DNA from: Bacteroidales bacterium | GTDB taxonomy: Bacteria > Bacteroidota > Bacteroidia > Bacteroidales > UBA932 | Direction: 5' to 3' | NCBI GenBank assembly: GCA_017561885.1 | Contig: JAFZBF010000007.1 | Location: 1-47,619 of the forward strand | DNA: 47,619 nucleotides | Shown: piece by piece, positions 13,993 through 24,263 of the stretch | Numbering within the stretch: position 1 is the first letter of the stretch | How the letters are laid out: each line of letters opens with the position of its first letter | Made by a program: the position numbers and the translations under genes | Notes under the pieces: generated by a model | Database searches by the model: none | The model's input: the letters and a program-made list of their open reading frames with translations, nothing else | Told to the model about the DNA's origin: nothing

Positions 13993-16422
13993 ATGAAGAA
14001 ACTGTTATTTGCGATTTGTCTCGTATGCGCCTTATCTTCCGGCGCCTATGCGCAAATCCTGCCCAGTGCAACCCCTCAAGCCGATTCGATAGCATTCGCA
14101 AAGGTAAGGGCCCGTATGGACTCCATCCGTCAGTATCGTCCAACAGTAGGCCTTGTGCTTGCAGGAGGCGGAGCGAGGGGTCTGGCCCATCTTGGTGTAA
14201 TCAAGCTGATAGAAGAACTCGGCATCCCCGTGGATGTGGTCACCGGAACCAGTATGGGCGGCCTCATCGGCGGACTGTATGCGATGGGCTACAATCACGA
14301 CCAGCTGGATTCGCTGGTCCGTGACATCCAGTGGCCCATTATGATGTCCGACAAGGTTCCGAATACATACATCACATACAAACTGAGAAAATATCGCGAG
14401 AAATTCCTTATCAGGGTACCTTTCCACTATGAGGACGAAGATGCGGAAGAGCGTGCAAGGCAAGAGCAGAACCTTGACCAGATGGCGGAAGAGGCCGGAT
14501 ACAATTCGACCGACGAGACTCAGGCCGCCCTCAACAGGATGGGACTTGGAATGCCGGACGGCTATCTCTATGGCTTGAACGTACGCAATATGCTCAGTTC
14601 GATCAGCGTGGGATATCAGGACAGCATCAGTTTCGCAGATCTCCCGATCCCGTTCGCCTGCGTAGCAACTGACCTCTATAACATGACGCCCAAATACTGG
14701 ACCAGCGGCAATATCACTTCTGCGTTACGGTCCACGATGGCCATACCTTTTTATTTCAGGGCTGTACGTATGGATGATGAAGTCCTGTTGGACGGAGGCA
14801 TGCGCAACAATTACCCGGTAGATCTTGCAAGGGCCATGGGAGCTGACATAGTTATCGGTTCTGAGATGTCAGTTCCCCGCACGCTTGACGAACTGAACAC
14901 GCCGGTGGATTTCCTTTTCCAGACCATCGTCCTCCTTTCTACTGAAGCGGTGTCCCAGGCAAAGGAGATGCTTGACCTCAGCGTACATCACGAACTTCCC
15001 GGATACAATATGCTGTCTTTCGACGATGCGAGCGTCGACGACATAATCGACCAAGGCTATCAGAACGCATTGTCAAACAAAGAAGTGTTCGAAACAATTG
15101 CGGCGATGGCGGGTGGCAGGCAAGAACCTGAAGTAGCACATCATAATAAGGCTGTCAACCTTGCTCTGCAAAAGGTACGGGTAGACCAGGTCAAGTTTAC
15201 GGGAATATCGGAGGGTGACCGTGACAAGATTCTGCACAAGAACGACTATCCTGCCGACAGCCTGTATGACAGGGATATCATCGAACGGATGTTGAACCGT
15301 ATCTATGGTTCAAATGCTTTCGAGGCCGTGTCCTATCATATGGAAGGGCAGCAGGAGCCCTACACTCTTGTCTTCGACTGTACGAAAGGACAGACCAACG
15401 ATTCGGCAATGAGTATCCGGGCTGACACAGATGAGGCAGTATCTGTCATAATTCATCTGGGACTGGGAACACGCAAGCTTGCCGGTCCCAGGCTGACCGG
15501 TGACCTCAAACTGGGAACCAACCCTGCGCTGTCGGTGGAAGGTGCAATCAAGTCCAAGGTAGGCCTGCCTACTGTCGGAATGACCTTCCGCAGCCGTATG
15601 ATAAACGCGGCTTCCGGATATATGTTCGATACTAATGACAAACTGTTCACTACCGCGCTTGATGCATTTCTGGAAGATTCCCGTATGCGCTTCGGAAATA
15701 TGAGGGCAGGCCTTACGTTTGAAATGGATCCATACGAAAGGTATCTGTCCAGTAAGGAAGAATGGGTAGGCTGGGACTGGAAAAGTTACTGGCTGTCCGC
15801 CTTTGCAAACATCAAGTATGACACTTATGACGACGGCTATTTTCCGACACGCGGCTTCCGTTTGACTCTCGACGGCCGCTATGTATTCAAAGGGTACACT
15901 ATCGACCTGGACCCGGATTATATCCACCCTGAGGAAGATCCGACAACAGAAGGGGGTATCGTGCCCAGCTATGGATCTTTCCTTTTCGGGCTGGAAGCCG
16001 CTTTCTCGTTCGGCAAGAATTTTACGGTTATTCCAAGGGCTAATTTTGGATGGAATACTGTGGATGTCGATTACATGAACCCCAAACACATAGTTTCCAT
16101 GGGCGGCTTTATGGCCAACCGCTATGTGGAGCGCCAGATGTCATTCTTCGGTGTGCCTGTCAATTACATTAACTGTTATAAATACAGTACCATAGGCCAG
16201 CTTGACCTGAGGTACCGTTTTACCCGCAAGGACTATGTGACAGCGAGAGCAGGAATGTTTCTTGATGACATTACCATAAAGGATATGATTCACCAAAACC
16301 CCAGATATGCCTTCGGTGCCGAATATTCCAGACAGACTATGGTAGGGCCTCTCAGAATCGCGGCTCAGTATTGCGCACTTGTTGGTTTCACGGGATATGC
16401 GTCTGTAGGATTTGAATTTTGA
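13993..16422 (+). CDS. Patatin-like phospholipase with outer-membrane barrel (PlpD-type)
   Basis: 809 residues: a signal peptide (residues 1-20), a patatin domain (about 50-330), then a POTRA-like segment and a C-terminal Omp85/D15-type barrel ending in YASVGFEF with the terminal Phe of outer-membrane proteins. Catalytic features are all present: oxyanion block LAGGGARG, nucleophile Ser87 in GTSMGG, and Asp in LDGGMRNNYPVD. This is the layout of type Vd autotransporters such as Pseudomonas PlpD, which are phospholipase A1/homotypic esterases. Bacteroidota homologues usually keep the patatin domain attached and probably periplasmic or surface-exposed. It is followed after 21 bp by the esterase gene, probably in one operon. 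Confidence 0.9.
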   Translation: MKKLLFAICLVCALSSGAYAQILPSATPQADSIAFAKVRARMDSIRQYRPTVGLVLAGGGARGLAHLGVIKLIEELGIPVDVVTGTSMGGLIGGLYAMGYNHDQLDSLVRDIQWPIMMSDKVPNTYITYKLRKYREKFLIRVPFHYEDEDAEERARQEQNLDQMAEEAGYNSTDETQAALNRMGLGMPDGYLYGLNVRNMLSSISVGYQDSISFADLPIPFACVATDLYNMTPKYWTSGNITSALRSTMAIPFYFRAVRMDDEVLLDGGMRNNYPVDLARAMGADIVIGSEMSVPRTLDELNTPVDFLFQTIVLLSTEAVSQAKEMLDLSVHHELPGYNMLSFDDASVDDIIDQGYQNALSNKEVFETIAAMAGGRQEPEVAHHNKAVNLALQKVRVDQVKFTGISEGDRDKILHKNDYPADSLYDRDIIERMLNRIYGSNAFEAVSYHMEGQQEPYTLVFDCTKGQTNDSAMSIRADTDEAVSVIIHLGLGTRKLAGPRLTGDLKLGTNPALSVEGAIKSKVGLPTVGMTFRSRMINAASGYMFDTNDKLFTTALDAFLEDSRMRFGNMRAGLTFEMDPYERYLSSKEEWVGWDWKSYWLSAFANIKYDTYDDGYFPTRGFRLTLDGRYVFKGYTIDLDPDYIHPEEDPTTEGGIVPSYGSFLFGLEAAFSFGKNFTVIPRANFGWNTVDVDYMNPKHIVSMGGFMANRYVERQMSFFGVPVNYINCYKYSTIGQLDLRYRFTRKDYVTARAGMFLDDITIKDMIHQNPRYAFGAEYSRQTMVGPLRIAAQYCALVGFTGYASVGFEF

Positions 16423-17337
<915 letters not shown>

Positions 17338-17360
17338 GTTTTTGTGAACGTGTAAATAAA

Positions 17361-17396
17361 GAACGGCCGGAGAGACAATCTCCGGCCGTTCTTGTT
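17361..17396. terminator. Strong bidirectional hairpin terminator
   Basis: A perfect 13-bp stem (17361-17373 with 17379-17391, GAACGGCCGGAGA paired) closes a 5-nt loop. TTGTT follows on the plus side and TTTATT on the minus side. It separates the convergent esterase and glpF genes. Confidence 0.8.
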
Positions 17397-17411
17397 ATGT
17401 AACGTCTTCGT

Positions 17412-18131
17412 TTAGAACACAAGTGCAAAAACACCTGCTGCGAGAACTGCTCCGACAACAGGGCCGAGAACAGGAATCCAGCTGTATGCCCAGTCGCTCG
17501 AGCCTTTGCCCTTGATGGGAAGGATGGCGTGGGCGATGCGGGGACCGAGGTCACGGGCAGGGTTGATGGCGTAACCGGTGGTTCCGCCGAGTGACATACC
17601 GATGGCCATGATCAGCATAGTTACAGGGAATGCTCCCGAGCTGCCGAGGCCGACTTCAGCTGTATTGCCCTGAGTTGCGAACGCCATGATGGTGAACACC
17701 AGGACGAAAGTTCCGATAACCTCACAGACGAAGTTGCGCCAGTAATTGCGGATGGCAGGGATGGTGCAGAAGCAGCCAAGCTTGGTGGCCTGGTCTTCCG
17801 TTGCATTGAAATGGTCCTTGTAGAAAACCCATACCAGATATCCGCCGACGATACCGCCGAGAATCTGGGCAACGATATAGCCGAATACCTTCGACCACTC
17901 GAACGAGCCCTGTATTGCAAGACCGAGAGTCAGCGCAGGATTGAGGTGGGCGCCGCTGATCGGGCCGGCGATGAACACGCCGCACATCACGGCGAAGCCC
18001 CAGGCCATCGTTATGACGACCCAGCCGCCTCCCTGGCCTTTGGTCTTGTTAAGACATACGTTTGCTACGACGCCGTCACCCATCAGGATGAGGATCATCG
18101 TACCAAGGAATTCAAATAGATACTGTTGCAT
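17412..18131 (-). CDS. glpF: Glycerol uptake facilitator
   Basis: 239 residues with six helices and two NPA motifs: ISGAHLNPALTLGL and GYAINPARDLGPR. The Asp directly after the second NPAR is characteristic of aquaglyceroporins (GlpF) rather than water channels, and the adjacent glycerol kinase gene confirms the role. It admits glycerol by facilitated diffusion through the inner membrane for trapping by GlpK. It starts 13 bp after the glpK stop and is clearly its downstream operon partner. No glycerol-3-phosphate dehydrogenase gene is in the window. Confidence 0.93.
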   Translation of the reverse strand: MQQYLFEFLGTMILILMGDGVVANVCLNKTKGQGGGWVVITMAWGFAVMCGVFIAGPISGAHLNPALTLGLAIQGSFEWSKVFGYIVAQILGGIVGGYLVWVFYKDHFNATEDQATKLGCFCTIPAIRNYWRNFVCEVIGTFVLVFTIMAFATQGNTAEVGLGSSGAFPVTMLIMAIGMSLGGTTGYAINPARDLGPRIAHAILPIKGKGSSDWAYSWIPVLGPVVGAVLAAGVFALVF

Positions 18132-18144
18132 AATAGTTATTAGG

Positions 18145-19620
18145 TTATTTTGACAATGTTCTTGAAATTGCGTCCTTCCAGCCCTTCTTGGCTTCTGCCT
18201 GCTCGTCGGCAGGAGAGAAGCGGCGCTCTACGGCCCAGATAGACTTGATGTCGTCGATTGACTTCCAGTAACCTACTGCCAGACCTGCAAGGAATGCCGC
18301 GCCGAGAGCAGTGGTTTCTGTAATCTGGGGACGGATGACGTCGCAGCCGAGGATATCCGACTGAAACTGCATCAAAAGGTTGTTGCGGGAAGCGCCGCCG
18401 TCAACCTTGAGCTCGCACAGTTTCACGCCGCTGTCGCTCTGCATGGCCTCCACGATGTCCATAGTCTGGAAAGCGATGCCCTCAAGAGCCGCACGGGCTA
18501 TGTGGGCTGCAGTGGAACCGCGCGTGATACCGTATACGCAACCCTTGGCATACTGGTCCCAGTAGGGGGCGCCGAGACCTGTAAGGGCAGGCACGAAATA
18601 AACGCCGCCGTTATCAGGTACAGAGGCCGCCAGGGCTTCAACCTCGCTGCTGGACTTGATGATGCCCAGGCCGTCGCGGAGCCACTGGACCACGCTGCCG
18701 GCAACGAAGATGCTGCCTTCCAGCGCGTAATTCACCTTGTCGCCGACCTTCCAGGCGATGGTGGTCAGCAGGTTGTTGCGCGACTCGATAGGTTTCTCGC
18801 CGGTGTTCATAAGCAGGAAGCAACCTGTGCCGTAAGTATTCTTGACAGCGCCAGGCTCAGTACACATCTGTCCGAAGAGGGCAGCCTGCTGGTCACCTGC
18901 GATACCTGCAATAGGCACGTTGCCGGACAGCACGCTGGTGCTTGTATGGCCGTACACTTCCGAGCAAGACTTTACCTTCGGCATCATTGACTCAGGAACT
19001 CCGAGCAGGTCCAGAAGTTCCTTGTCCCACGACAGGGTGTGGATGTTGAACAGCATGGTGCGGGAAGCGTTGGTCACATCGGTCACGTGGACCTTGCCGC
19101 CGGTAAGGTTCCAGATCAGCCACGAGTCTACGGTTCCGAAGCGCAGCTGGCCTTTGTTGGCCTTGTCTCTTGCACCGGGAACGTTTTCGAGAATCCAGCG
19201 AATCTTTGTGCCGCTGAAATATGCGTCGATGATAAGACCGGTTTTCTTGCGGATGAAGTCGGTCTTGCCGGCAATCTTGAGTGAATCGCAGAATGAAGAA
19301 GTCCTGCGGTCCTGCCATACGATGGCGTTGTATACAGGCTCACCTGTTTCTGCATCCCATACGATGGTGGTCTCACGCTGGTTGGTGATTCCGATTGCTG
19401 CGATGTCGGCAGCACCGATACCCATGGATGCGATGGCCTCAGCCATCACTCCGGACTGCGATGACCAGATCTCCTTGGGGTTGTGCTCAACCCAGCCGGG
19501 CTGAGGGAATATCTGTGTGAATTCTTTCTGAGCTACAGAGCAGATTTCACCCTTTTCGTTGAAAACTATGGCTCTTGAGCTGCTTGTGCCCTGATCGAGG
19601 GCGATAACGTATTTTGGCAT
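18145..19620 (-). CDS. glpK: Glycerol kinase
   Basis: 491 residues, close to the usual family length. It begins with the FGGY-kinase phosphate-binding block [14 protein letters not shown] and carries [13 protein letters not shown], the GITNQRET block, [18 protein letters not shown], and the C-terminal [18 protein letters not shown]. It phosphorylates glycerol to sn-glycerol-3-phosphate using ATP in the cytosol, trapping glycerol imported by GlpF and feeding phospholipid synthesis or glycolysis. It is first in the glpK-glpF operon. A minus-strand TAACTTTA at 19648-19655 is a weak -7 candidate. Confidence 0.96.
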   Translation of the reverse strand: MPKYVIALDQGTSSSRAIVFNEKGEICSVAQKEFTQIFPQPGWVEHNPKEIWSSQSGVMAEAIASMGIGAADIAAIGITNQRETTIVWDAETGEPVYNAIVWQDRRTSSFCDSLKIAGKTDFIRKKTGLIIDAYFSGTKIRWILENVPGARDKANKGQLRFGTVDSWLIWNLTGGKVHVTDVTNASRTMLFNIHTLSWDKELLDLLGVPESMMPKVKSCSEVYGHTSTSVLSGNVPIAGIAGDQQAALFGQMCTEPGAVKNTYGTGCFLLMNTGEKPIESRNNLLTTIAWKVGDKVNYALEGSIFVAGSVVQWLRDGLGIIKSSSEVEALAASVPDNGGVYFVPALTGLGAPYWDQYAKGCVYGITRGSTAAHIARAALEGIAFQTMDIVEAMQSDSGVKLCELKVDGGASRNNLLMQFQSDILGCDVIRPQITETTALGAAFLAGLAVGYWKSIDDIKSIWAVERRFSPADEQAEAKKGWKDAISRTLSK

Positions 19621-19704
19621 AATGTTGAGAATTTGTCTTAATCCTGATAAAGTTAAGAAATATTTGAGTAATTTGCTCCATCAACGTCAATAAACACAGT
19701 TCCC

Positions 19705-20685
19705 ATGAGAAAGGCCTTTCTGCTTCTGCTTGCATTCCTCGCTGTCACTGCCTGCCACAAGCCGGCTGCACAATACAACAATCCCGTGATAAATGAAAAT
19801 GCGCCTGACCCGTCCGTGATACGCGGTGATGACGGAGCATTCTACCTTTTCTCAACACAGCGTCAGGGAAACATACCGATCTACCGGTCGGAGAACCTTG
19901 TGGACTGGGATTTCACAGGCTGGGCCTTTGACCGTAACGACAGGCCGCATCTAGTCGAAGGGGCTGGATACTGGGCCCCTGACATCCAAAAAGTGGGGGA
20001 CAGGTACATACTGTATTTCTCGAACGGAGTGTGGGACGGGCACTGGGAGAGCGGCATCGCCTGCGCCGAGTCGGAATCGATTACCGGCCCTTACCGCTAT
20101 GCTCACATATTGATTCCTTCACCGGAGTCCGGCGTGCGGAACTCCATCGACCAGAATTTCTTCAGCGACGGAGGCAAGAACTATATGGCCTGGGGTAGTT
20201 TCTATGGCATCTATCTTATAGAGCTCAGCGAAGACGGACGCACCGTCGGCCAACCTTTCGACCGCAAGATTCAGATCGCCGGCAATGCCTATGAAGGAAG
20301 TTATATCCACAAGCACGACGGCAAATACTATCTCTTCGCCTCGATAGGCACTTGCTGCGAAGGGTTGAGAAGTCGTTACACCCTTGTCGTGGGCCGCAGC
20401 GATGCTCTGGAAGGTCCGTACACTGACAGGCACGGCAATCCTATGCTGTCGAATTTCCACGAAATTCTCGTGTCGGGAGACAACTTCGTCCGTGGCCCAG
20501 GACACTGCAGTGAAATCATAACTGACGATGCTGGGCAGGACTGGATTCTCTATCACGGATATGACGCGAATGATCCGGATGCGGGACGCAAGGCCTGGCT
20601 GGATCGCGTGGACTGGGTCGATGGCTGGCCCGTAATGGCCGGCTTTGTCCCCAGAAGCGGCGACGCTCCATATTTCAAACACTGA
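19705..20685 (+). CDS. GH43 arabinanase-like lipoprotein
   Basis: 326 residues: lipoprotein signal peptide (MRKAFLLLLAFLAVTAC, lipid Cys17) then a single five-bladed propeller with no accessory domain. GH43 catalytic residues are in place: Asp35 in ENAPDPSVIR, Asp in NSIDQNFF and Glu in AYEGSYIHKHDG. The compact one-domain size and the GYWAPDIQ and GTCCEGLRSRYTLVVGRS blocks resemble endo-1,5-alpha-L-arabinanases and related arabinosidases more than xylosidases. It would act at the cell surface or in the periplasm on arabinan or arabinose side chains. It is divergent from glpK and stands alone, followed by the inverted-repeat element at 20700-20825. Confidence 0.87.
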   Translation: MRKAFLLLLAFLAVTACHKPAAQYNNPVINENAPDPSVIRGDDGAFYLFSTQRQGNIPIYRSENLVDWDFTGWAFDRNDRPHLVEGAGYWAPDIQKVGDRYILYFSNGVWDGHWESGIACAESESITGPYRYAHILIPSPESGVRNSIDQNFFSDGGKNYMAWGSFYGIYLIELSEDGRTVGQPFDRKIQIAGNAYEGSYIHKHDGKYYLFASIGTCCEGLRSRYTLVVGRSDALEGPYTDRHGNPMLSNFHEILVSGDNFVRGPGHCSEIITDDAGQDWILYHGYDANDPDAGRKAWLDRVDWVDGWPVMAGFVPRSGDAPYFKH

Positions 20686-20699
20686 GATCTTATACTGAC

Positions 20700-20825
20700 C
20701 TGCCAATATAGCCATTTGTTTTTCGGACCGACGCTTCGCGTCTCCCTCCCACGCTGCGCGTGGGCCCCTCCCTCTATCGGCCGAGGGTGGCCAGGGTCCT
20801 CAAACTCAAATGGCTATATTGGCAG
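20700..20825. repeat. Cloverleaf-like inverted-repeat element (MITE-like)
   Basis: Perfect 19-bp inverted repeats (CTGCCAATATAGCCATTTG at 20700-20718, its complement at 20807-20825) enclose 88 bp containing three hairpins: GACGC/GCGTC (20730-20742), CCCACGC/GCGTGGG (20748-20764) and CCCTC/GAGGG (20770-20787). It fills the gap between two convergent genes. It could be a non-autonomous mobile element, a dispersed palindromic repeat, or a bidirectional transcript end. No coding content is seen. Confidence 0.75.
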
Positions 20826-20831
20826 ATTCGG

Positions 20832-21962
20832 TCAGACCTCAAGAAGTTCGTATTCGCCGCCCCAGAGTTGCAGGAAGCGAAGGAAATCAGCCTTTGTGAC
20901 AACCACACTGGCCGTGTTGTCGCAGGGATGGAAACTGATACGTTCCGACTGCATAAGTTCAGAGTCCAGATAGAATTTCACCCTGTGGCCGTTCTCGAAA
21001 AGTTCTTTCGGGTCGGCGGCACTAAGGTCCATATCTTCTATGAGTCCGAAAGGGGAGACCGAGCCCGGTTTCAGTCCGAGGCAGCGCATCATCCTCTCCG
21101 GTGAGGCGAAAGTCAGCTTGCCCTGATGAAGCGCGTGCTCGAGGGCATGGATGTCCATCTGCTTGTGGCACTCGAAACTAATCAGGTAGTGCCGGTTCCC
21201 CTTGTGGTTACGCATGAACAGATTCTTGCAGTGGGTGCACTCTGGAATCTGGCCCCACCACGAGAGAGCCTCCTCGATGGTGAACAACGGAGGATGCTCG
21301 TATATTTCATAAGGGATGCCGTTCTTCTTCAGGAAGTCGAGCACCCTCAGACGCTGGTACTCGCGGTCGAACAAGTCACGCAGGCGTTCCCTGTCGCGGA
21401 TTATGCCGCGCAGCTCTTCCAACTTGGCCGCATTGTCCGATTCCGGAATCCAGAGTTTCAGATAGCCGCCCTCCGCATATTTCTCCATAAGGTGTTCCAG
21501 GGTGCGCTCCCATTGGCCCTCCCTGTCAAGTTCGGGATACTTGTTGAAACCATACTGCACCGTACGGCGGATAATCTTCACCGGATTGATATCCCTGTCG
21601 GCCTCGGCGATGATGAGCCCGTAGATGCCGCGGGGCTTGCGGTCCGAAGAAGCCCTGTGGTCCTCTGCGGCCTGAGCTATTGTCTCGATCTGTTCAGGGG
21701 TGAACCAGCGCAGCAACTCCGTGTCTTCACGTATTATGCGGCCTGAAACTATATGGTGGAACTCACGGCCTTCGACTACGCCTGTGTCATGGTAAGCGGC
21801 GGCGGCATAGATCATATTTTCATCGACATCATATCTTTTCGCAAGCTCGAGTGCATTCTTGATTACTGTGCGGACATGCTCTTCCGAGTGCGCGCTGTCG
21901 AAGTGACGGTAGCGGGGGATGATCTCTTTCTCTACGTATGCTTCAAGTTCAGGATTTATCAT
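20832..21962 (-). CDS. HD-domain hydrolase fused to YbaK/ProX-type aminoacyl-tRNA editing domain
   Basis: 376 residues with two domains. Residues 1-200 are an HD-superfamily phosphohydrolase with metal ligands His29, His58-Asp59 (AAYHDTG) and Asp122 (IIAEADRD). Residues about 203-370 are a prolyl-tRNA deacylase (ProX/PrdX, YbaK-like) domain: YEHPPLFTIEEA, CKNLFMRNHKGNRHYLI with the conserved Lys246, GLKPGSVSPFGL and FHPCDNTASVVV. The editing domain is expected to hydrolyse mischarged tRNAPro such as Ala-tRNAPro. The HD part probably cleaves a phosphomonoester or nucleotide; its substrate is unknown. Cytosolic, single gene. I have no firm knowledge of a characterised protein with this architecture. 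Confidence 0.85.
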   Translation of the reverse strand: MINPELEAYVEKEIIPRYRHFDSAHSEEHVRTVIKNALELAKRYDVDENMIYAAAAYHDTGVVEGREFHHIVSGRIIREDTELLRWFTPEQIETIAQAAEDHRASSDRKPRGIYGLIIAEADRDINPVKIIRRTVQYGFNKYPELDREGQWERTLEHLMEKYAEGGYLKLWIPESDNAAKLEELRGIIRDRERLRDLFDREYQRLRVLDFLKKNGIPYEIYEHPPLFTIEEALSWWGQIPECTHCKNLFMRNHKGNRHYLISFECHKQMDIHALEHALHQGKLTFASPERMMRCLGLKPGSVSPFGLIEDMDLSAADPKELFENGHRVKFYLDSELMQSERISFHPCDNTASVVVTKADFLRFLQLWGGEYELLEV

Positions 21963-21994
21963 TTCCGGAATTAGATTTTATATGGCAAATATAC

Positions 21995-22002
21995 TATATT
22001 TG
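21995..22002 (+). promoter_or_regulatory. -7 box almost touching the SGNH hydrolase start codon
   Basis: TATATTTG is a perfect TAnnTTTG match and ends only 6 bp before the ATG at 22009, implying an mRNA with almost no 5' leader. Confidence 0.5.
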
Positions 22003-22008
22003 TTAGCT

Positions 22009-22788
22009 ATGAAAACAACGAAAATCCTTTCAGTAATTGCTGGTCTTTTAGCCCTCTGTCTTCCGGCTCTTGCCCAGAATCAGTGGCAAGGTTCAAAAGT
22101 TGCCATATTGGGCGACTCGATCAGCGATCCGATACGTGTCGGGACTGAAAAATGCTGGTGGGAGTTCCTGGCAGAACTGATGGATATGCAGACTGTCTCT
22201 TTCGCTGTAAACGGTGCGAAGATGAGCCAGCTGCCGACCCAGGCGCTTAAAGTCGATTCAACCTTCGACGCAATAATCATCCTTGCAGGAACCAATGACT
22301 TCTTCCACGACGTACCGATGGGAGAGTGGTTCACAGAGACTGTGGATTCCGTCAACACAAACGGCATGATGACGCCCAAGCTCCATAGACAGTTCAACTA
22401 TGACGGAGAAACATTCTGCGGCCGCTGCAACATCTTGATGCACCAGCTCAAGACTGCATTTCCGACAAAACAGATAATACTGATGACCCCGCTGCACAGG
22501 GCCTATGCACGGTTCGGCGCCCGCAACGTCCAGCCCGACGAAATGTACGCCAACTTCCTCGGCTTGTATATCGAGGACTATGCAGCTGCCATCCGCCGTT
22601 GCGGCCAGATTTGGAGCGTTCCGGTAATCGACCTGTACGGCGACAGCGGCTTGATGCCGGTTCTCGACGAATACACACGATACTTCAACAATGCCAGAAC
22701 AGACAGGCTTCATCCCGGCGCCGAAGGTCATCTGCGTATGGCAAAAACAATACAGTACCATCTGATGGCACTGCCCAACACTTTCTGA
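22009..22788 (+). CDS. Secreted SGNH/GDSL-type esterase
   Basis: 259 residues. The ATG at 22009 is required to give a proper signal peptide (MKTTKILSVIAGLLALCLPALAQ); the frame continues upstream but without a signal sequence and through the promoter. SGNH blocks are visible: block I GDSISDP (Ser37), the Asn block GTNDFF, and the C-terminal Asp-x-x-His as DRLHPGAEGH. Members deacylate carbohydrates, lipids or peptidoglycan; the substrate here is unknown, though a role in removing acetyl groups from glycans is reasonable given the surrounding hydrolases. It heads a run of closely spaced plus-strand genes, with cstA starting 4 bp after its stop. Confidence 0.85.
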   Translation: MKTTKILSVIAGLLALCLPALAQNQWQGSKVAILGDSISDPIRVGTEKCWWEFLAELMDMQTVSFAVNGAKMSQLPTQALKVDSTFDAIIILAGTNDFFHDVPMGEWFTETVDSVNTNGMMTPKLHRQFNYDGETFCGRCNILMHQLKTAFPTKQIILMTPLHRAYARFGARNVQPDEMYANFLGLYIEDYAAAIRRCGQIWSVPVIDLYGDSGLMPVLDEYTRYFNNARTDRLHPGAEGHLRMAKTIQYHLMALPNTF

Positions 22789-22792
22789 GAAA

Positions 22793-24244
22793 ATGGTTTC
22801 ATTCATATCAGCCATAGCTGCTCTTGTGCTCGGATACATCTTCTACGGCCGTTTCGTAGAGAGATGCTTCGGCATAGATGCATCGCGTGCGACTCCGGCT
22901 GTCGCATTGAAGGACGGCGTGGATTATATCCCTATGCCGACGTGGAAGGTATTCCTTATCCAGTTCCTGAATATCGCCGGAACCGGTCCGATCTTCGGAG
23001 CGATAATGGGTATCCTGTTCGGCCCTATGGCATATCTCTGGATTGTCTTCGGAAGCATCTTCATCGGTGCAGTCCATGACTATTTCAGCGGAATGATGTC
23101 AATCAGGTCGAAAGGAGCGTCGCTGCCCGACATAATCGGCAACGAGCTTGGCCCAGTGATGAAACTGCTGATGAGGATTCTGTCTCTGCTTCTGCTGATC
23201 CTGGTCGGCACCGTGTTCACTACGACTTCCGCCGGACTGCTGGGCAACCTGACCGGAGCGACCGGCTTCCTGGGAACGAAACTGTTCTGGATCATAGTGA
23301 TTTTCGTCTATTTTCTCCTTGCCACGGTTCTTCCGATCGATACTCTCATCGGCCGTTTCTATCCGATATTCGGACTTGCCCTTCTGATCATGGCAGTAGG
23401 AGTCCTTGGAGGCATTTTCATCAATGACGGGTTCCTTCCGTCGGTGACTGATGCCTTCAAAGGCGTTCATCCGAATCATCTGCCCATCTTCCCGCTGCTG
23501 TTCGTGACGATCGCCTGCGGAGCGGTAAGCGGATTCCATGGTACACAAAGTCCCCTGATGGCACGCTGCATCAAGGACGAGAGGTATGCAAGGCCTGTGT
23601 TCTACGGAGCAATGATTACTGAAGGCGTCGTTGCCCTCATCTGGGCTGCGGCAGCCATCAAGTTCTCCGGCAGCTACGACGCGCTCTATGCCAATCTTAC
23701 CGATGGCGGTACTGCTGCATCCAATCCGGCGAAACTGGTCAATTTCATTTGCGAGACCTGGATGGGCAAAGTCGGAGCAGTGCTGGCTGTCCTCGGTGTA
23801 GTGGCAGCTCCGGTAACCTCAGGAGACACTGCGTTCCGCTCGGCCCGACTGATACTCTCAGATTTTATAGGAATCGAGCAGAAGAAGGTATGGCACAGGC
23901 TTGTCCTGGCTCTTCCCCTGTTCATTGTCAGCGCAGTCCTGCTGACCATCAATTTCGATGTCCTGTGGAGATACTTCGCATGGTTCAACCAGACTCTGGC
24001 GATGATTGCCTTATGGTCGATGACTTCCTGGCAGCTCACCCGCGGAAAAAACTACTGGATAACGCTGATTCCTGCCATCTTCATGACGATGGTCAGCGTA
24101 TCATACATACTCTGCGCACCGGAAGGCTTCCGTCTGGACTACACCCTCAGCTACATCATCAGCGGTGTGGTTACGGTATGCCTTGCATTCTTTGCGCTGA
24201 GAAGCTTTACAAGAAACAAGAAAAAACTGAACGACAATCAATAA
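22793..24244 (+). CDS. cstA: Carbon starvation protein CstA-type transporter
   Basis: 483 residues, dominated by about 12 hydrophobic helices. The N-terminal YGRFVERCFGID, IPMPTWKVFLIQFLNIAGTGPIFGAI, DYFSGMMSIRSKGASLPDIIG and VSGFHGTQSP blocks identify CstA. The protein is much shorter than Escherichia coli CstA (about 700 residues) but close to the short form common in Bacteroidota, so this is not truncation. CstA proteins import pyruvate or peptides during carbon limitation. It sits in the inner membrane. Spacing of 4 bp upstream and 19 bp downstream puts it in an operon-like run with the SGNH hydrolase and reverse rubrerythrin genes. Confidence 0.93.
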   Translation: MVSFISAIAALVLGYIFYGRFVERCFGIDASRATPAVALKDGVDYIPMPTWKVFLIQFLNIAGTGPIFGAIMGILFGPMAYLWIVFGSIFIGAVHDYFSGMMSIRSKGASLPDIIGNELGPVMKLLMRILSLLLLILVGTVFTTTSAGLLGNLTGATGFLGTKLFWIIVIFVYFLLATVLPIDTLIGRFYPIFGLALLIMAVGVLGGIFINDGFLPSVTDAFKGVHPNHLPIFPLLFVTIACGAVSGFHGTQSPLMARCIKDERYARPVFYGAMITEGVVALIWAAAAIKFSGSYDALYANLTDGGTAASNPAKLVNFICETWMGKVGAVLAVLGVVAAPVTSGDTAFRSARLILSDFIGIEQKKVWHRLVLALPLFIVSAVLLTINFDVLWRYFAWFNQTLAMIALWSMTSWQLTRGKNYWITLIPAIFMTMVSVSYILCAPEGFRLDYTLSYIISGVVTVCLAFFALRSFTRNKKKLNDNQ

Positions 24245-24263
24245 CACTTAAATTACAAGCAAT

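Noticed and set aside
20686..20831. tRNA gene suggested by the cloverleaf-like fold
   Set aside because: The closing stem is 19 bp, the T-loop and anticodon-arm consensus sequences are missing, and the element is 126 bp long.
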